Positions 22,775 to 34,207 of a stretch of 64,000 nt of DNA are shown one piece after another. Source of the stretch: Kwoniella bestiolae CBS 10118 (lineage: Eukaryota > Basidiomycota > Tremellomycetes > Tremellales > Cryptococcaceae); the NCBI RefSeq assembly GCF_000512585.2, contig NC_089241.1:4296001-4360000 (forward strand). The letters are read 5' to 3'. A program made the translations under genes and the position numbers. The notes beneath the pieces were generated by a model. That model was not told the origin of the DNA and ran no database searches. It saw only the letters and a list, made by a program, of their open reading frames with translations. Each line of letters opens with the position of its first letter. Position 1 is the first letter of the stretch.

Positions 22775-24311
22775 CTATACCTTCCATTGACCTTTGTTCC
22801 TCGCAGTGAAGAACGCAGCCAGTGCGAACAAACCACTTCCAACCGCGCCCATTGCCCCGCTCCAAGCGATAGACGCTCCATAACCTCTTGCATCGAGAAT
22901 AGCTGCACCTAGTGGACTACCCGTCAAAGCAGCGACTCCCAAAGCCATCATGGAAATACCCATTCGCGTACCCACTTCCTGTTGACTCTTGGCCATGGAG
23001 AATACCGCCGGCGCCATGAGTGAGATGAAGGCGCCCGAGAAAGCACCGTAGAAGATTGCGACGACTACAAGACCGGCTGTACTTTTCGCGGCACCGAAGA
23101 AAGCGAAGCAGATACCGGATGTGAGGATCGACATGATGGTGATGAGGTTGAGCGCACCGAACTTGTCTGCAATCAGGTTGGGTAGGGTCCGACCGATCAC
23201 CGAAGCTCCGTTGAGTATAGCGACCATGTAGAAGGTGAGGTTCTCGGAAGTGCCATTGAGCTCGGCGAAATACTAAAGTTGGATCAGTTAGGGACGTTGC
23301 GACGGGTGTGCGGAACTCACCTGCAGGAACAGAATGGGAAAGAAGACACCCCAAGCGACGAAGAAGATCCCAACGAAGAGAGCTAAATAGCCAGGCTCTT
23401 TGAAGAACGCTTTCACATCCGGTTCGGGACCGTCTGATTGTTTGTGTCCTCGAACACCACCAAATGGTCTGATCAATGCGAGACCGACAACCACACAGCC
23501 GGCGAGGAGGATACCGGTGTACTGCACGCCACGTTCGAAGTTGTGTTGAGCGATGAGCTTGTTGAGCATGATGGGGAGCACGACGCCTGGGAGGATGTTA
23601 GCTCTGGCTGTGGGACAGGAAAGACCCACCTACCCCCAGCAGATGATCCAGTGACAACTATACCTGAAGCCAGACCACGCCTCATTTTGAAGTATTGACT
23701 GACCACTCCAAGAGCCGGGACGAAGATCAAGCCCATACCCATTCCTTCGAGGACACCTTGAGCGAGGAACGTCTGCCAAAATCGTTTACAAAGAGAGATC
23801 ATGAAGAAGCTGTACAAGAGTCAGCTTAACCGATAGTGCTTAACCTCACCTGAACACGTGAACGGCACCACCAGTAGCTACCAGAGGGTAGAAGTGACCT
23901 TTATCAAACAGTGGACCGGATATACCACCCATCATGAATAGTAAGAATAGCTGCAACGAGCCGACCCAAGCGATGTCTGAGCTACCTCGGCCGGGATACT
24001 TTTCGAGGAGATAGTATGATTGGAAGACACCGAAAGTGTTGGAGGTACCGAATGTTCCGAAGACTGGTGGGATTGAGCAATAGTTGAGCAGATCCATCAA
24101 GGCATGACTCGATGAGAAACGACTCACCTAAGAACCATGATCCAAGCACGGTCAGCCAGGCGTCTCTCCCGCCTTCAGGAAAGACATGTTCGGCTGATTT
24201 TGAATGGTCGAGTGAGGTGCTGTTGTCCTTCTCGATATCCTGAGGAACGAGTGTAGGTGATCGCTCGTTTTGACTAGTCATTGTGGGGTTTCCTGTTGTT
24301 TCTGAAAGCAT
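22775..24311 (-). CDS. MFS monocarboxylate-porter-type transporter
   Basis: Five exons on the minus strand (24128..24311, 23850..24063, 23634..23809, 23321..23586, 22775..23272) give 445 residues, all phases closing. Start is the first ATG at 24311; an in-frame ATG at 24281 is an alternative. Family pattern: an N-terminal acidic tail, FPEGGRDAWLTVLGSWF leading into TM1, FGTFGTSNTFGVFQSYYL, the TM4-5 region QGVLEGMGMGLIFVPALGVV followed by SQYFKMRRGLASGIVVTG, and ASVIGRTLPNLIADKFG after TM7-8. This is the fungal Mch-type branch of the major facilitator family, whose substrates are mostly unassigned. It is divergent from a Zn2Cys6 regulator with 434 bases between starts, which may control it. 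Confidence 0.82.
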
Positions 24312-24745
24312 ATAGTGTCGAATGTTGAGCGAAGATTAGGGATCATTTGAACCGTCATCTTACGACTGTTTATAGCTTTTTTCGTCGGTATGTTGCCAGT
24401 TTTTGGACCGCGGCTTTCGAAGCTACAGATGCATGCTTCAAATTGATCTCAGCCGCTGAGTGTATCGCTGTAATCGATACTCTGCTCATCATACACATGG
24501 GCTCCTGTACGAAGAACGCTTTGAGCTTCGGCCATGTTTGGTTCTGTGCCACGGAGTTAGCAGTTAAAGCCTCGGTTATCGAGATAAACCCGAAAAGCGC
24601 AACACAACTCAACAACAACTCCACCTTAGTTGCGTCCTTTCAACTTCATCTTGATCATCAACATGCATCAGGATCGATTACCAAGCTATACCTACACCCG
24701 AAAGCAGCGATTCTTAGCCCCTTTCACTGAATCAGCAAGCAAAAT
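24312..24745. promoter_or_regulatory. Divergent promoter, transporter / Zn2Cys6 regulator
   Basis: 434 bases between the starts of the minus-strand transporter and the plus-strand regulator. No obvious inverted CGG pair was found. The short ORFs here appear to be chance. Confidence 0.45.
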
Positions 24746-27514
24746 ATGAGCGGCGACGAAAGAGAATTATCTCCGAGACCGATCAAGCGGAAAAGGGTCA
24801 CTGTGAGTTGGGGCATTCGTTGGAGACGAGTCGAGTTGGATTGCTAAATGGAGCTCATCAAAAGGTATCATGTTTGTCATGGTGAGTAGAGTTGTCTCTC
24901 GGTATGGTCTCAGACTTGACCCAATGGCTTAGCAACAAGCGCAAAGTGAAATGCGATCGCACTCTCCCATGCAGCAACTGTCGAGTCCGTGGGGATGGCC
25001 ATTCGTGTCAATATATGGATGGTCTCACACCTGCTCCTACCTCTCAAGCGCAGATCCCTGCCGGCGGAACTGAAGTAGACGCATTGAGGAGTCGGATGGA
25101 GCAATTAGAGAATCACATCGTGCGACTAGTGGACTTGGTGGATACCAGCGGTCTCGTATTGAAGACTTCTCCAGCTGTGCACACAACCTACCCTACTCCC
25201 TTCTCGAATCATGCTAGTGCATCTTCAAGCTCGAATACTCCCAAAACATCCACTCTCGACATGACATTCCTTGCTCTTGATGATCTGTCACGAGGGTATT
25301 CTCCCTCGGCAAGCGGTACACACAGGAATGAATCGGCGTTGCGTTCTGATATTTCTCACCAAGGATGGCCCAGCATCTTCCTATCCAACAACCTTGTCCC
25401 GCCGTCACCTCGGACCACCCAAGCTATGTTTGATATCGCATCGGCTATCCCCCAACAGGAAATAATAACAATCTTGGTGGACTATCATCTCAGCAATTTT
25501 GGGATGTTCTGTGAGTGTCTAGCAACACTCACAACGCTATTTTCAAGCTGACAGCGAAGCTATTCATCAAGCTGACATCTCGCTGGACATTTAGGGCATT
25601 TCATGCAACGTAACGTATTCGAAGCTGAACTAGCTCAGTTTCACCAAGTCAGACTAGCTCCAAATCTGATTTTCGTCGACCCAGCATGGCTAGCGTTGCT
25701 CATAGCGGTGTTAAGGTACGTTATTGGGTGTGAGACTGGTGTTGACACAAACTTCACAGAGTATCTCTCCAAGCCCTGATTGAAGATACTGACCCCGCTT
25801 TGGTACTATTGGTGGGCGATAAGCCGACACTGCGGAAAATGGACACATCGTTCGCGGACGCATTTGAAACGGCCATTTTCGCTGCTAGAATCTTTCACAA
25901 ACCTCAGGTCAGAATGCTACAGGCGTTGATGATATTGACTAGTCCTCAGTGAGTCTTCCTAAGATTCGGCTTCCGCTGACAGTGGGGTAGACAATTATGC
26001 CGTTGCGTAGAGGCGAGCAGTGATCGAGGAGCATTATGGCATGATATGGCTATCAGGTGAGTCGATCTGTTCAAGAATTACAAGCTCACGGCCTAGCCTC
26101 TGCAAACATCTCCGCTTGAATACCCTTGATCACAATGTTCCGGATGACGACCTCCCCACCGACCCTGCATTCCCCCCTCAATTGCCTCACTTTACCCGCG
26201 AATGGGCATCTCGACTAACTCATTCACTGCTTTTCGTGGGTCAGATCGCAGAAGCTATAGAAACGGATAGAAGAGAGAGTGGGGTCAGTCGTTCCATTCG
26301 GCTGACAGCGAGTGAGTGTAGTACATATCGTATCGAGCTGACTAACGTGACCAGGTGAGGTATCCACTCCTCCGCCTAGAAACTTCCGAGACGAAGAGCT
26401 GTGGAGTCGTGATATGAGTACAAGTCGTACAGAACCGCATCCGTCTTTTGTCCTGTGAGTGGGCGATTGCTTGAGCTGGATAAAGCTGACGCTGGTCTGC
26501 AGCACCGAGGTGTCCTGGCAAATTCACGCGTTCCAGGTAGCTCACTACTGGAAGATCATCTCTGACCATATCCGGGATCCATCGACAATGACCATGGAGG
26601 TGGTCAGATCGATCGACACTCAGCTGAGACAGGGTGACTACGAATTGCTCAGCCTAAGGAGTAGTCATCAACTCAGCACGTTCCAGGATCTGATTTTGGA
26701 GTCGTTTCATGGGTGAGTCAATGATATTATCGACGCCAGCTGACCTTTGCGCAGATCCTATCAACAACGAGTCCTCCGTCTCCATCGCAACTTCTTCATG
26801 CGCAGCTACTCCGACCCCACTTACGACTTTTCTCAATCTGCTGCACTGTCAGCTGCTCGTGCGATAATCAAAGGTCACAAGGATGTATCGGAGAGGCAAA
26901 TCATGTTTAGTGAGTGGTAGACGTTGATGGATCAAGTGGCTGAGCGACCACAGTGGCTCCCGGTTTTCCCACCTTGGCGTTCTATTCCCACCACATCTCT
27001 GCGGCGGTCCTCTTGTTCATCCATGCTTGTCTCAAACCATCTGCTCGACAGGGCATCGAGCGCGAGTTACAGGTGTCGATGGAGCTCTTCCAGCAGGCTC
27101 AGCCGCCCCACAGCGAAGACGAGAGACCGTTTTGGGATACGAGCGTGGGCAGGGGAAGGCTGTTCATCGAGGCGATGTTGAAAGTGAGTGCAATTGACAT
27201 CGCCTAGCTGATCCATTCAGACTTTATCCAGCAACCCTCCAACCGATATCCCTAGCATCGAAAGTTACATGTTGAACCTCAACTTAAGAGGAGCAAACGC
27301 TCCTGTTCCGCATTCCGATGCACCGATACCATCCGATGACCTGCAGCAGGTCTCTCTTCCTGCGTTATTTAACATGTTTGATGGGTCGGCTCAGGATGCC
27401 CAGAATGGTGATGTCGTATCGCAAGATCCGGCGCTAGAGTAAGTGGAGTTGTGTCACGAAGGAGTGACTGGCTGACATCTCTACAGCTGGGACAGTCTGT
27501 TTATGGGGTTCTAA
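24746..27514 (+). CDS. Zn2Cys6 fungal transcription factor
   Basis: Thirteen exons (24746..24802, 24865..24881, 24933..25510, 25595..25715, 25760..25948, 25991..26056, 26097..26278, 26355..26454, 26503..26712, 26755..26909, 26954..27183, 27221..27438, 27487..27514) give about 716 residues. The zinc cluster spans residues 22-48, CLSCNKRKVKCDRTLPCSNC with the sixth Cys eight residues later, and is itself split by two introns. A dimerisation-like stretch follows (LRSRMEQLENHIVRLVDLVD). The middle carries the fungal-specific regulatory domain, including ASSDRGALWHDMAIR. The end, DWDSLFMGF, is a typical short C-terminal motif of this family. The exon 7/8 junction is ambiguous: 26283/26360 is an alternative to 26278/26355. 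The protein is probably nuclear; its divergent transporter neighbour is a plausible target. Confidence 0.85.
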
Positions 27515-27737
27515 GGTGGTCGAGGGGACGTTCAGGAATCAGGTTTACACAGTGTTGTGGAAGGCGCTCCTTTCGTACCATGCATTTAAGTTATATGATA
27601 CACCTAAAGCAGCACGTTACGTCGCAGGTCTATCTATGGAACACAAATAGGTCAGATCTGCTCGATAAGTTGTTTGATTGTACCTCGTGATTCACTGTAC
27701 GTCAGGGATAACGAAAGATCAACTCACATTGATGACT

Positions 27738-28577
27738 CTACCGTCTGCTGACTGAAACAGTGTTCAGCCTACTCCATGCTTGTTCTACTGCTTCTGGGAT
27801 GTCTACATGTGCTATAAATCCCGCACCTCTGGGCCCATAGCCTTTCTCATCGTCCCTCAGCCTGGGTATCTCCCCAAGAATCAAACTGATAAATCTGCTT
27901 GGCTCCCATAACTCGTGATTCTCAACTTTCCGGTCCTCCGCTTCCCATGACACCGTGCCGTCGTGTAGCAGAGACAGTCGTGGGAAGAACGACCAAGGCA
28001 ATAACTCTACGTTACTCCCCTGAAACACCTTCTCAAACGTAGCGAAGGTCCTCCTGTTCATAGTTGGATCTTGCACAATGAACAGTCGCTTCGGTTTGAT
28101 CCCATGCCCATCCAGCTCCCTCTTAGTCTCTATCGCATTAGCCCCACAGTTCGTGCTCCTATCATCGATAAGCAGAGTCAAGATCCCATTGTCCACTTTC
28201 TTCCCCAGGTCCGGCCAAAAGTCTGTCATAAGAAGCTTGAACACCTGAGCTTCTGGCAGCTGCTTTACGAGATGAGAGATCGACGAGTACCTGGGATGAC
28301 GCGAGACCGCATCGTAAAGAAGAGACGTTGAATGGCCAATCCCTCCAGCCAAGACCAACGTGACTGGATGTGTGCATCTTGAGACATGATCGAATATTGC
28401 TTCCGCTGTGGGCAAGATCGCGCTGCCTATGAGGACGTATACGGTATGGGCAGGATCGGAGAAGTCGAAAGCGTGAGAAGGCGATGCGAGGAACGATGAA
28501 ACCGTATTGATGTCTTCGATCCCTCGGCTTGTGAGAAGAGTATGTACCTCTGTCGGCCGTGCGATGAAAGCGGACAT
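27738..28577 (-). CDS. YdcF-like DUF218 protein
   Basis: Intronless ORF of 279 residues from ATG 28577 (the frame extends upstream without an ATG). It follows bacterial YdcF closely in order and spacing: GSAILPTAEAIFDH (bacterial 'AVMPT'), LVLAGGIGHSTSLLYDAVSR near residue 75, STNCGANA near 140, VQDPTMNRRTFATFEKVF near 165, and a C-terminal signature ISLILGEIPRLRDDEKGYGP followed by RGAGFIAHVDIP. The length is close to E. coli YdcF (266). DUF218 proteins have a Rossmann-like fold; YdcF reportedly binds S-adenosylmethionine but its reaction is unknown, and relatives ElyC/SanA act on the envelope. No signal peptide or membrane segment, so probably cytosolic. The lack of introns and the bacterial-style motifs suggest transfer from bacteria. 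Confidence 0.88.
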   Translation of the reverse strand: MSAFIARPTEVHTLLTSRGIEDINTVSSFLASPSHAFDFSDPAHTVYVLIGSAILPTAEAIFDHVSRCTHPVTLVLAGGIGHSTSLLYDAVSRHPRYSSISHLVKQLPEAQVFKLLMTDFWPDLGKKVDNGILTLLIDDRSTNCGANAIETKRELDGHGIKPKRLFIVQDPTMNRRTFATFEKVFQGSNVELLPWSFFPRLSLLHDGTVSWEAEDRKVENHELWEPSRFISLILGEIPRLRDDEKGYGPRGAGFIAHVDIPEAVEQAWSRLNTVSVSRR

Positions 28578-29172
28578 GTTTGCTGGGTGAGGGATTGGTC
28601 TGACAAAGATTGATGAGTAATAAGAGTCTGCGAAGGTCAACGTGTAAAGAAACGTTTACGCCCTGGGAATAACCTTAAACCGTTTGGATCCGCTGCCTGA
28701 ACATGCGCACGGATCATCCGTCCTCACCCGAAAAGGGCGCAAAGGCTGTTTCGGGTATGCTGTGTCAGACGAGGCGTGACGCCTCATTACGACGGAACAG
28801 ACAGTGGCACATCCGAAAGTAGCGATCTTCAGTTACCCATTTCAGGGCCGAGACGCCTTCCCGAGATTTTAGGAATGGCATGGCGTCAGAGGTAATGTAA
28901 TTTACAGTACTAATGTTCGCTTCATACTGCATGTCTCAGATGAGATTGATCAGCATACGTGTCTGTCACCTCGTACTCTTGGCGACTGACAAAGGTATAT
29001 AAAGGGATCAGCGAGGAGTCAGAATGACTTACATCTCCCCCAACCCACAACCGATCAGATTCTCACCAAACGAATTCCTTGTCAAATCTCCCACCCGAAA
29101 CCTTTCACCTCGCTCGACCTATATTCTTAAGTTCGACACCCCGCTACTTCTATCCCTTTCTCTATTCTCACC
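28578..29172. promoter_or_regulatory. Divergent promoter with TATA box for the WSC protein gene
   Basis: Between the YdcF-like gene (minus) and the WSC gene (plus). A good TATA box, TATATAAA, lies at 28996-29003, about 170 bases before the plus-strand ATG; the leader is C/T-rich. Nothing else recognised. Confidence 0.55.
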
Positions 29173-31875
29173 ATGCTCGCTTCTATCGCACTTTTACCAG
29201 TGCTCTCTTACCTCTCCCTTGTGGAGGCCGGTCCAATCGACAGAAGAGCCGCTGTGCAGTCCACCACGACTCGAGCTGCGGGTGATCTCCAAACCTACAA
29301 CTTGGGTCTTGGGGCTATTTACGCTCCTGCGGTGACTAAGTCTGGTAATTACTGGTACTCTTCTGGCCAACAATACAACTTCTTAACTGAAGCTCTCTCC
29401 GGATCATGCTACAAGCAAATGGACCAATGTCAACTCAAGGCGAACCAGCAAGGCAACACTCCTTTCGCTGTCAGCGATTGCAATGGATGGCAAATTCAGG
29501 CTTGTTTGAACAGTGGTAGCGGTTCGGCCAGCTCCTCAGCCGCCTCGTCCGCCGCTGCTTCATCGAGTTCATCCAAGGCTTCGAGTGCTTCCGCTTCTGC
29601 GTCCTCCTCAGCCGCCGCCTCCTCCTCCTCCTCTTCGAGCTCTCCAAAAGCTTCCAGCTCTTCCGCCGCTGCTTCATCTTCAGCAGCTCCATCGTCGACT
29701 TCTGCTGCTGCCTCCTCGACCAGCTCTTCCGCTGCCAAGTCTTCAGCTGCTTCCTCCGCTGCGTCCTCTACTTCCTCGGCTGTTCCCACTACCGCCCCTT
29801 CAGCCACCGCTGGTAACTACCAGACTTTCACCGGTGCCGCTGGTGGTATCGTCGCCCCTGCGGTCACCAAATCTGGCTCCAAGTTTGTCCAAAGCGGCAC
29901 CACCTACGATGATATTGCCTACGCCCTGCAGCAATCTTGTTACGCCCAAGCGAGCTCGTGTTCTTCCAGCTCTGCTTCGTTCGACAAGAGCGTTTGCTGG
30001 GGCACCCAAGTCAACGCGTGTTTGAGCAACGCTTCTTCCGCTGCTAGCTCTTACTCTTCATCTGCCGCCGCTTACTCCTCGTCGGTCGCTTCTGCCAACT
30101 TCGCCGCTGCCACCATGGCTCGAACAGTCTCTGGCGACCTACAATCGTTCACCGGTGCTCTTGGTGGGATTCCCGCTCCGGCTGTCACCGGTACCGAACA
30201 CAACTGGAAGGTTGACGGTCGAAGCGATGTCTTCTGGAACTTGATCGATGCTTTGTCCCAATCTTGTTACATTCAACAAGACAAGGCTGGAGCCGCCGGT
30301 GCCGCTTCCAACTGGGCGTACGAGATGTCTACTAATAACATCTACAACGTTCAAACTCCTAACTGTTTGAGTAACGCTCAAAAGGTCGCTGCAAACTGGT
30401 CCGCTACGAGCACTTCGGTCGCTGCCACCTCGACAGTTGCTTCGTCATCCGCTTCATCGGCTTCCGCATCAGCAGCCGCCCCTTCGACTTCCTCGTCCGC
30501 CTCTGCTTCGAAGTCTGCCTCCTCATCGGTTGCCTCTTCGTCTGCTAGCTCTGCATCCGCCTCTAGCTCCGCCTCCGCTTCCTCGTCTGCTTCATCCGCA
30601 TCCCCGTCTAGCTCTTCCGCCGCCTCATCTGCCAACATCGTACCCACCGTCACTGTCCCCAGCATCGCCGAAAGCATCATCGTCTCGACATCCACATCCG
30701 CATCCAGCTCCGTCTCCGCTTCGGCCACTCCTAAAGTCGTCGTTGCCCCATTAGGTTGGTCCGCTGCTTCTACCGCTTGTATTGCTGAAGGATCTAGGGG
30801 ACGAGCCTTGATTGGTCCTACCCTTGCTTCCAGCGATATGACCTGGCAAAAATGTGCCGACTTCTGTGATGGTCAAGGTTACGCTATCTTCGGTATTGAG
30901 GTGAGTTCAGTCAGTGCCTTGCAAAGAACTTCGCTGACCCAGTCCTAGTACTCCCAAGAATGCTACTGCGGAGCTACCCTCTCCAACGGTGCGTCTCTCA
31001 CTCTACCCTCGAACAACTGTAACATGAAATGTGGCGGCAGCGATGCCATCTGCGGTGGACCTTCGGCCTTGACCGTCTTCGTCAAGAACTCTGCGCTGTT
31101 GGGATCTCTGTCTTCCGACCTCCAATCCGTCAAGCTCACTTTACCCGATGGATGGGTTGCCGCTCCCTCAGTCTGCGTACAGGAAGGTACGAGCGGGAGA
31201 GCCCTTGCGGGAGCTTCATACTACGACGACAACATGACGATCGGTAAATGTTTGGCTTACTGCAAGACCCAAGGAATGCAATGGGCCGGTATCGAGTATT
31301 CAAGGTGGGTTTGATATTTTTGTTTAAGGTGGCCAATAGCTGATATCTGCACAGAGAATGCTTCTGCGGCAATGACCTCGTCAACGGAGCTTCTCTTGAC
31401 AGAATCGGTACTTGCGACATGCCCTGTCCCGGTCAGTTGGGTACTACCTGCGGTGGACCAAGCTTGCTTTCCTTATATAAGGACGCTTCGCTGTTATACT
31501 CCCTCACCACGATCGGAGATTGGCAGAAACAAGGGTGTATCCAAGAAGTCGCTGGTAGAGCTCTGAACGGCGCTTCTCTCGTTACAAACGATATGACCTT
31601 GGAGAAATGTACTTCATTCTGTACCGACAAAGGGTACACGTTTGCCGGTTTAGAGGTGAGCGAATCATAGTATCAATTTATGACAACGAGCTGATCAAAA
31701 CAAATAGTACGCCTCCGAATGCTACTGCGGAAACTCTCTTGCCAACGGTGCTACCCTCGACGCATTCTCTACCCAATGCAACATGCCATGTAGCGGAAAC
31801 AAGGGAGAGATCTGTGGTGGACCCAACGGTATCACCCTCTACTCTACAGTGAAGAACGCTTTGGTGGGTGCGTGA
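29173..31875 (+). CDS. Secreted modular protein: three Cys repeats plus three WSC domains
   Basis: Four exons (29173..30900, 30949..31304, 31355..31655, 31708..31875) give 850 residues. A signal peptide (LASIALLPVLSYLSLVEAG) is followed by three copies of a roughly 75-residue module with the shape '(D/N)(L/Y)Q(T/S)(F/Y)...G(G/A)I.APAVT..G...ALS.SCY.Q...C...C', at residues about 36-113, 215-290 and 316-400. Long Ser/Ala-rich linkers that should be heavily O-glycosylated separate them. After residue 520 come three WSC domains, each with the RAL.G motif, a C..C pair, an ECYCG/ECFCG core and an ICGGP-type end. WSC domains bind wall polysaccharides. No C-terminal GPI signal or membrane segment is seen, so it may be a wall-associated secreted protein. 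Confidence 0.85.
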
Positions 31876-32066
31876 TCGTAAACTATATGTACGAACTCTC
31901 TCGAGTGCTTCTACATGCATAAGTTTACTGAGGAAGCCATTTGATTGTGTGCACGTGTCGTTGCCGCGGAGATTGCACAAATATTAGATGCATATTATAC
32001 TTTTCACGTGTATGATGTATTCTTCTTGCCTCCGACTTCTAGCTCTCTTCTAGCTCGACGGCAGCC

Positions 32067-33346
32067 CTATAACACGAACATGGCTCCAATGGCTACACCC
32101 AAGATGGCAGAGACAGGAGCCATGGTGATCTTGGAGAACCCAGCGGAAGAACCACCCGAGGCGGCAGAAGCAGCAGCGGAAGTAGCGGCACCAGCGGCAG
32201 AGGTAGCGGCACCTCCTGCAGACGTGGCCTGACCAGCTACAGATCCAGCACCGGAGGTAGCAGCACCGGCAGCGGATCCAGCACCAGAAGTAGCTTGACC
32301 TGCGACAGAACCGGCACCAGAGGTAGCCTGACCAGCGACTGAGCTAGCCCCGGACACACCGGCTGAACCAGCCGAGGCAGCGCCAGAGGTAGCGGCGGCA
32401 GCACCTGAAGAGGCGCCTGAGGCAGCACCAGACGTGGCAGAGGCGACACCCGATGCATCACTGGCTACTGATCCACTTGCACCGGAAGCAGCGGCACTCG
32501 CTCCACCTGAACCACTGTCAGCTGATAACCATACATCGTGAGACCAATACTCACTAGCAGCGGAAGAGGCGGCACCTCCGGCTACACCGGTAGCGGAAGT
32601 AGCGTTGGTCGCAGCGGCAGAAGCGGCCGAGGAGGTGGACGAGGGCTCATCGAAGAGGAAGTTAGGGGTCCAGGCTTGAGTAGCAATGTTGGGAGCGCAG
32701 TTCTGTGAACGGATTAGCGGAGACGCGTACGAGGATGATGTCACCCACCTGGGTCTGTGGGGTAGTTCCTGACAAGTCGAGACATTGGGTACCGCCTGAA
32801 GTAGAAGTTAGCGATAAGAGGTCTGTGATAGATGTTAAGCGTACCTGTGATAGCACTAGAGGGAAGTCAGCTTGGGAGCTCTGGTTTAGTCGGATAAGAA
32901 ATACTCACATTCGGTTGTCACCAGTCAAGTACCAAGTCTGAGAAGCTGACTGAGAGCAGGTAGCGACCCTGCGAAGACTATTGTTAGCAACATCGAGAAC
33001 TCCGGCACACCGAAGCACTCACACAACAGATCCTCCTGGAGTCGGGTTAGATGGAGCGTCTAGGCAGAAGTTGCTGCCGAAGAGCTGAACTCCGGCGTTG
33101 TTTCCGCTGTTGATGACCTGGATATGCTGTCAGCTTACTCCGTCTACTCATGCGTGGACTACCCACCCATTGTTGTCCGGTAGCAGTGGTCTGCGAGTTT
33201 GCACTGTTACAGGAACCGAGAGTGACAGCAGCACCGTTTGAAGGCGATCCAGAGACTTGCAGACATTGTCCGCCGGAGGTGAGCGATTGCACAGCGGCAA
33301 GGGAGGTCTGAGCGAGAGCAGCGGTGACGAGTAACGCAGTGAACAT
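32067..33346 (-). CDS. Ricin-B-type lectin domain protein with GPI-type C-terminus
   Basis: Seven exons (33167..33346, 33023..33117, 32909..32968, 32845..32855, 32749..32795, 32555..32702, 32067..32506) give about 326 residues; all phases close. Signal peptide MFTALLVTAALAQTSLA. The lectin domain (residues 20-140) shows the repeated Gln-x-Trp beta-trefoil pattern: GQQW, SQTW and TQAW, with QCLQVSG, NFCLDAP and TQCLDLSG. A long Ala/Ser/Gly repeat (GQATSGAGSVA-type) follows, ending in a hydrophobic stretch (ITMAPVSAILGVAIGAMFVL) like a GPI-attachment signal. One exon is only 11 nt. The 48-nt segment 32507-32554 keeps the frame if retained but inserts an out-of-character EYWSHDVWLSAD peptide, so I treat it as an intron. 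Convergent with the WSC gene. Confidence 0.82.
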
Positions 33347-34207
33347 GTTGACTTGGGTTGACAGAGAAGTGATGAAGAACGAAGGTTCCAACTACTTGAT
33401 CTCGCAAATCTTATATCATGCTTGATCCCAAAATCCAGATCCAGGGCGAGTATGAAGCCGGACGTCATGTTCTGGAATAAGATCTTCCGGATTTCAGGGA
33501 ATTAACACGGGAAGGTCGGGTGTGACGTCAACAATGAATACATCGCAAAGTACCCAATCTCTGCATTGAATGAATGCGTGCGTTGGGGAGATAGAGTATT
33601 CAGTGCAGGGCTCGGTTCTACCTTGATTGGGACGTGAAGTGGACTTCGATCGATGAGACGTCACTGAGGAGCTGAGGTGTGAATTTACTGCTTTGAGCGT
33701 TATCAGCGCATGCTTATACGTCGGGTAGCGCTGTTATCCCGCGAGTCTTGCTTGTGTTATGCCTGGAGAACGCATGGTAGACCCAGAATATTGATGATCG
33801 GGGGTCATGTAGCTGAAGAATGAGAAATACTCGTTTCGATGAAGGGTCGTATGCCTGAGATCGCCTGATTTCGAGTTGTCTTCGCCAGACCAGGTAGTCC
33901 CAGCCTATTCCTTGCTTACTTGAAATTAGCGCATATCCACGCACGAAGGCTGATTCGGTTCTCTATTGTCTCAAGTAGTCGGGGTGTACATGAATAACAA
34001 AAGGTTTGAATTGACGTGCTCTCTGATGAGATGAATCCCCAGCGTGACAATGTGGATGCTCTTGAGATGACCGGCGGTGACGGTGATTGACGCTCCGGAG
34101 ACGGGCCGACACCCAACCAAAGATCATATATAATAATAGTTTAATAGTAGTCCACTCTTCCATTGATATCGTTTCATCCTCCAGCTCAGCCATATCACCC
34201 ATACATT
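33347..34207. other. Intergenic between divergent lectin and mutarotase genes
   Basis: 860 bases without a supportable gene. It should hold both promoters; a TATA-like ATATATAATAATAG lies near 34126, about 80 bases before the mutarotase ATG. The minus-strand ORFs here look random. Confidence 0.4.

Noticed and set aside
29471..30728. Long Glu/Ala-rich antisense ORFs
   Set aside because: They are the mirror of the Ser/Ala-rich linkers of the WSC protein; repetitive codons open the opposite frames.
33714..34202. Several minus-strand ORFs upstream of the mutarotase
   Set aside because: Composition looks random and no splice-linked frame emerges.
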